Shown here piece after piece: positions 6,556 to 8,659 of a stretch of DNA of 8,659 nt. Numbering within the stretch: the stretch's first letter is position 1; each line of letters begins with the position of its first letter. The DNA lies in contig CALCVH010000144.1 in NCBI GenBank assembly GCA_937907585.1, positions 1 to 8,659 of the forward strand, written 5' to 3'. Source of the stretch: an uncultured Bacillota bacterium. GTDB lineage: Bacteria > Bacillota_I > Bacilli_A > Izemoplasmatales > UBA1188. Both the position numbers and the translations under genes were made by a program. Below the pieces are notes generated by a model. The model ran no database searches. It was not told where the DNA came from and saw only the letters and a list, made by a program, of their open reading frames with translations.

Positions 6556-7287
6556 TTATGCAAGTCTTTTTCCAGCAGTTTCACCAATAATACGCATCGC
6601 TTTATTATTATAGTGACCAGCCGCATCAGGATTAATATACTCATCATCTAATGATAGTTTCTTACATATATCTGTTAATAAAACAAAGTCTTTATCAATA
6701 TTAGGCAAATCTTCTTGAGCCTTCATTATGATTTCATCGTAATCATAATTACCATGAACAATATATCCAAAATACCCAACTTCAATTATCGCAAATTTTT
6801 CTATACCTAAATCTTCTTTTAAATCATTTTTAAGTTCAATCATTTGTTTGATATAGGTATCGTATGTAGTTTTATTTATTGCGTCGCTTTCACCTTGTAG
6901 CCAAATAAAATAGATATGTTCAATACTATTTGCTTTCTTAAATGCGCCTTTTACTTTTTTAACTAGTTTATTATATCTATCTACTCCAATAGGACTAGAT
7001 TTTAAGAATTGTTCTACTATTGTTGCGCCTTTAGAAACATGAACTGCGATAACTTCATGATTTGTGTTTTTTGAGTAAGAATCAACAAAATATGGAACTA
7101 ACGATCCATGTCCTAAGTGAGATGCGAGTAATAAATCTCCTATATCTTCTCCTACTGGATTTTTAAGATCTACTAATGAATCAGTTAATAATTTGTATTC
7201 TTTAGCATTTTTAACAGGTTTATCATTAGGATTCGATTCAGTTTGGCCTTGCATATTAGATTGGCCTGAAAAAATTAATATATCCAT
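6556..7287 (-). CDS. SASA-family carbohydrate O-acetylesterase (SGNH-type)
   Basis: 243 aa, matching the sialate O-acetylesterase/CE6-like SASA family, which removes acetyl groups from hydroxyls of sugars (sialic acids or acetylated plant glycans). Block I is 'IFSGQSNMQGQ' (5-15), with Ser10 the expected nucleophile. The family block 'IWLQGESDA' (128-136) supplies oxyanion and structural residues. The C-terminal 'DAAGH' (221-225) gives Asp221 and His225, completing a Ser-Asp-His triad. 'VSKGATIVEQF' (84-94) fits the central strand region. There is no signal peptide, so it probably acts in the cytoplasm on imported oligosaccharides. It starts 3 nt after the stop of the propeller gene, with GGAG 12 nt before the ATG, suggesting coupled expression. 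It is the last gene of its module. The family is confident; the natural substrate is not determined. Confidence 0.92.
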   Translation of the reverse strand: MDILIFSGQSNMQGQTESNPNDKPVKNAKEYKLLTDSLVDLKNPVGEDIGDLLLASHLGHGSLVPYFVDSYSKNTNHEVIAVHVSKGATIVEQFLKSSPIGVDRYNKLVKKVKGAFKKANSIEHIYFIWLQGESDAINKTTYDTYIKQMIELKNDLKEDLGIEKFAIIEVGYFGYIVHGNYDYDEIIMKAQEDLPNIDKDFVLLTDICKKLSLDDEYINPDAAGHYNNKAMRIIGETAGKRLA

Positions 7288-7290
7288 AAT

Positions 7291-8412
7291 CTATTTTATC
7301 TCCAGGTCGTATCTTACAACATCAGTTCCATTATTGCAACAAATAACTGTAAATTTATTGCCTGTTATTAAATTAGGATCGCCTTCAATGTTAAATGAAA
7401 ATATTCCGTTATAATGATCTCCTATTTTTTTGTTGTCAACAGTTACACAAATAGGATCGCTATAGTTAAAGAAATCTTTTGTCTCTCTTAATGACATATA
7501 GTCTGAACAAACGATTTTTTCTATTTCATTAAATGGTGTTGATGAAATTAAATAAGATTTTTCATTTTCGATATAAACCATCTTATTATGCCAAGAATTT
7601 AATAGAATTGGCGTCTCTTTTCCTAAAACACCAGGCTCTGAAAAAGAACCATTGTAATATTTAACAAAATCGCTCATAACACCATCTTTTCTTTTTCTAC
7701 TTCTTGCAATATATAAATCACACGAAACAAATCTTCTTTCTTCCAAATCAAATTTTATGATGTTATATAGTAGATACAAATAGTCATCTTTAGGGTTGTT
7801 AAATAGTGTAAAATCACCAGCTCCCAAATCTATTATTTTTTCGTTTTGTCCTTCGCCTATATTATCTTCAGGCTTATAAAGATTGGTATAACATACTTTT
7901 TCGCTGGTTATTATCCACCTATCAAAAGACCAAGTTCTTCCTTCGTCATCTGAATGCATTAAACCAATGTGTCTAAAATCAGAATCAATTCTAGGCTTTT
8001 CGCACAATCCATAAGCGTCATATTGGCTTTTTTCTCCTGCCCATCCAGTTTCATTATGAAAAAATGCAAAGAATCTATTTGTGTTCGGACAAATATATAA
8101 ACCAAAAGGCCAGATACTTCCTCTAGCAGATACATTTTCTGGATAATCTATGTTAGAAAATGCATAATCTTTATGACCAGTTCTAAACAAAGTTTTTATT
8201 GGATATACTTCTTTTATATCATCTAAGCATGTTCCTTTAAACATTCCTATATGTCCAATATGTGTATGTCCAGAAATAGCCCAAAGATTATTATTCTTAT
8301 CCCTTGCGAAAGGAATTATACCATCTTGATAAATATCATTAGCATTGGTAAATGGCGTTTCTGATTTTGATAATACATTTATCTTTTTGTTCTTAAAGTA
8401 ATTATTATCCAT
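7291..8412 (-). CDS. Probable beta-propeller glycosidase-like protein with one Asp-box
   Basis: 373 aa without a signal peptide. The pattern of beta strands with recurring aromatic and Gly-Asp turns suggests a five- or six-bladed propeller as in GH43, GH33 or GH130-like enzymes. One canonical Asp-box, 'SDDEGRTW', is at 154-161, the turn motif of sialidase-like blades. Other segments typical of propeller glycosidases are 'YQDGIIPFARDKNNNLW' (28-44), 'FFAFFHNETGW' (114-124), 'GAGDFTLFNN...DYLYLLYN' (197-217) and 'SEPGVLGKETPILLN' (258-272). Candidate acidic residues are D30, E121 and E258, but I cannot assign a catalytic set. Only one Asp-box and no Arg triad of true sialidases are evident. AGAGG lies 4 nt before the ATG, just after an intercistronic hairpin. 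It is coupled to the downstream acetylesterase gene, so both probably process the same acetylated sugar. The fold call is moderate and the activity inferred. Confidence 0.75.
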   Translation of the reverse strand: MDNNYFKNKKINVLSKSETPFTNANDIYQDGIIPFARDKNNNLWAISGHTHIGHIGMFKGTCLDDIKEVYPIKTLFRTGHKDYAFSNIDYPENVSARGSIWPFGLYICPNTNRFFAFFHNETGWAGEKSQYDAYGLCEKPRIDSDFRHIGLMHSDDEGRTWSFDRWIITSEKVCYTNLYKPEDNIGEGQNEKIIDLGAGDFTLFNNPKDDYLYLLYNIIKFDLEERRFVSCDLYIARSRKRKDGVMSDFVKYYNGSFSEPGVLGKETPILLNSWHNKMVYIENEKSYLISSTPFNEIEKIVCSDYMSLRETKDFFNYSDPICVTVDNKKIGDHYNGIFSFNIEGDPNLITGNKFTVICCNNGTDVVRYDLEIK

Positions 8413-8423
8413 ATTACCTCTTT

Positions 8424-8448
8424 AGTGGGCTGCATTAAACAGCCCACT
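8424..8448. repeat. Intercistronic hairpin, terminator-like on the plus strand
   Basis: A perfect 9-bp, GC-rich stem, AGTGGGCTG (8424-8432) with CAGCCCACT (8440-8448), surrounds a 7-nt loop. A T-rich tract (TTTTATTTTAT) follows on the plus strand only. On the transcribed minus strand the stem is followed by AAAGAGG, the ribosome binding site of the propeller gene. It may protect or partly terminate the upstream message, or limit access to the ribosome binding site. Confidence 0.6.
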
Positions 8449-8461
8449 TTTATTTTATAAA

Positions 8462-8659
8462 TTAAGCTGATTTATAGAATCTAATGTCGTCAATATAGAA
8501 TGCACCTACAACGCCGCCAATAACATCAGTAGCTTGCCATGGATATAAATTGAACATTATCTTATCAATATTAGCTGAAATAGTTGCCCAATCTCCTCTT
8601 ATAACTGGATTAGTCTTAAGGTCAATTGTAACTTTTACCCATTCGTTTGCAGCTACAGC
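8462..8659 (-). CDS. C-terminal end of a protein with a carbohydrate-binding-type beta-sandwich
   Basis: The frame is open from the window edge to a TAA at 8464-8462, giving the last 65 residues; the 5' part is outside the window. The sequence has the alternation 'NEWVKVTIDLKTN', 'IDKIMFNLYPW' and 'GAFYIDDIRFYKSA'. This closely resembles the final strands of carbohydrate-binding modules and galactose-binding-like jelly rolls, where 'W.kvtIdL' and 'fYIDdIrf' are common. The module is probably the C-terminal domain of a larger glycan-active or surface protein. Only 50 nt, including a hairpin, separates it from the propeller gene, so the genes may share a transcript. The catalytic part, if any, cannot be judged. 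Confidence 0.7.
   Translation of the reverse strand, partial: AVAANEWVKVTIDLKTNPVIRGDWATISANIDKIMFNLYPWQATDVIGGVVGAFYIDDIRFYKSA

Noticed and set aside
6460..6651. Plus-strand frame of 63 codons crossing the terminator and the end of the esterase gene
   Set aside because: It overlaps a hairpin and the C-terminal coding part of the esterase, and it has no ribosome binding site.
7193..7414. Plus-strand frame of 73 codons
   Set aside because: It is antisense to the junction of the esterase and propeller genes; both have strong protein-level support.
7291..8412. Annotation as a true sialidase (nanH-like)
   Set aside because: Only one Asp-box is visible, and I do not see the RIP motif or the Arg triad; a general propeller glycosidase-like call is safer.
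1..8659. CRISPR array, tRNA or rRNA genes, insertion sequences, phage genes
   Set aside because: No regularly spaced direct repeats, cloverleaf-type RNA, transposase or phage-like products were seen on either strand.

Overview
The window comes from a low-GC bacterium (roughly 30% G+C by eye) of Firmicutes or Mollicutes-related type. Evidence: A/T-ending codons, AGGAGG-like ribosome binding sites, lipobox-type lipoproteins, and short intergenic gaps. Every Trp codon I read is TGG and no TGA stop is used, so the standard bacterial code fits and the Mycoplasma code does not. The host is probably an uncultured gut or anaerobic lineage; this is inference. All supported genes lie on the minus strand, so transcription runs from high to low coordinates.

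Upstream module (8659 to 6556): the C-terminal end of a protein with a carbohydrate-binding-type beta-sandwich, an intercistronic hairpin, a probable beta-propeller glycosidase-like protein with one Asp-box, and, 3 nt later, a sialate O-acetylesterase-family (SASA, SGNH-type) esterase. The last two lack signal peptides and are probably cytoplasmic. The module ends in an intrinsic terminator (6511-6537), with a second, stronger one 67 nt further on (6402-6443).

Intergenic region (6196-6555): terminators, a possible structured RNA between them, and two promoter candidates reading into the second module.

Downstream module (6195 to 1, running off the window): two tandem, mutually homologous TIM-barrel glycoside-hydrolase-like proteins, one cytoplasmic (413 aa) and one a lipoprotein (488 aa); a sugar-binding lipoprotein of an ABC importer (501 aa); one inner-membrane permease of the MalF/UgpA type (313 aa); and a secreted lectin-like protein truncated by the window edge. 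The second permease and the ATPase normally needed for such an importer are not in the window.

Together the genes read as a small glycan-use locus. Surface proteins bind and possibly trim a glycan, the importer takes up oligosaccharides, and cytoplasmic hydrolase-like and deacetylating enzymes finish them. The least described part is the TIM-barrel pair. It shares Asp-Glu-Pro and Tyr-Asp-x-Tyr-Pro motifs and carries Gln where clan GH-A enzymes usually have their catalytic nucleophile Glu.
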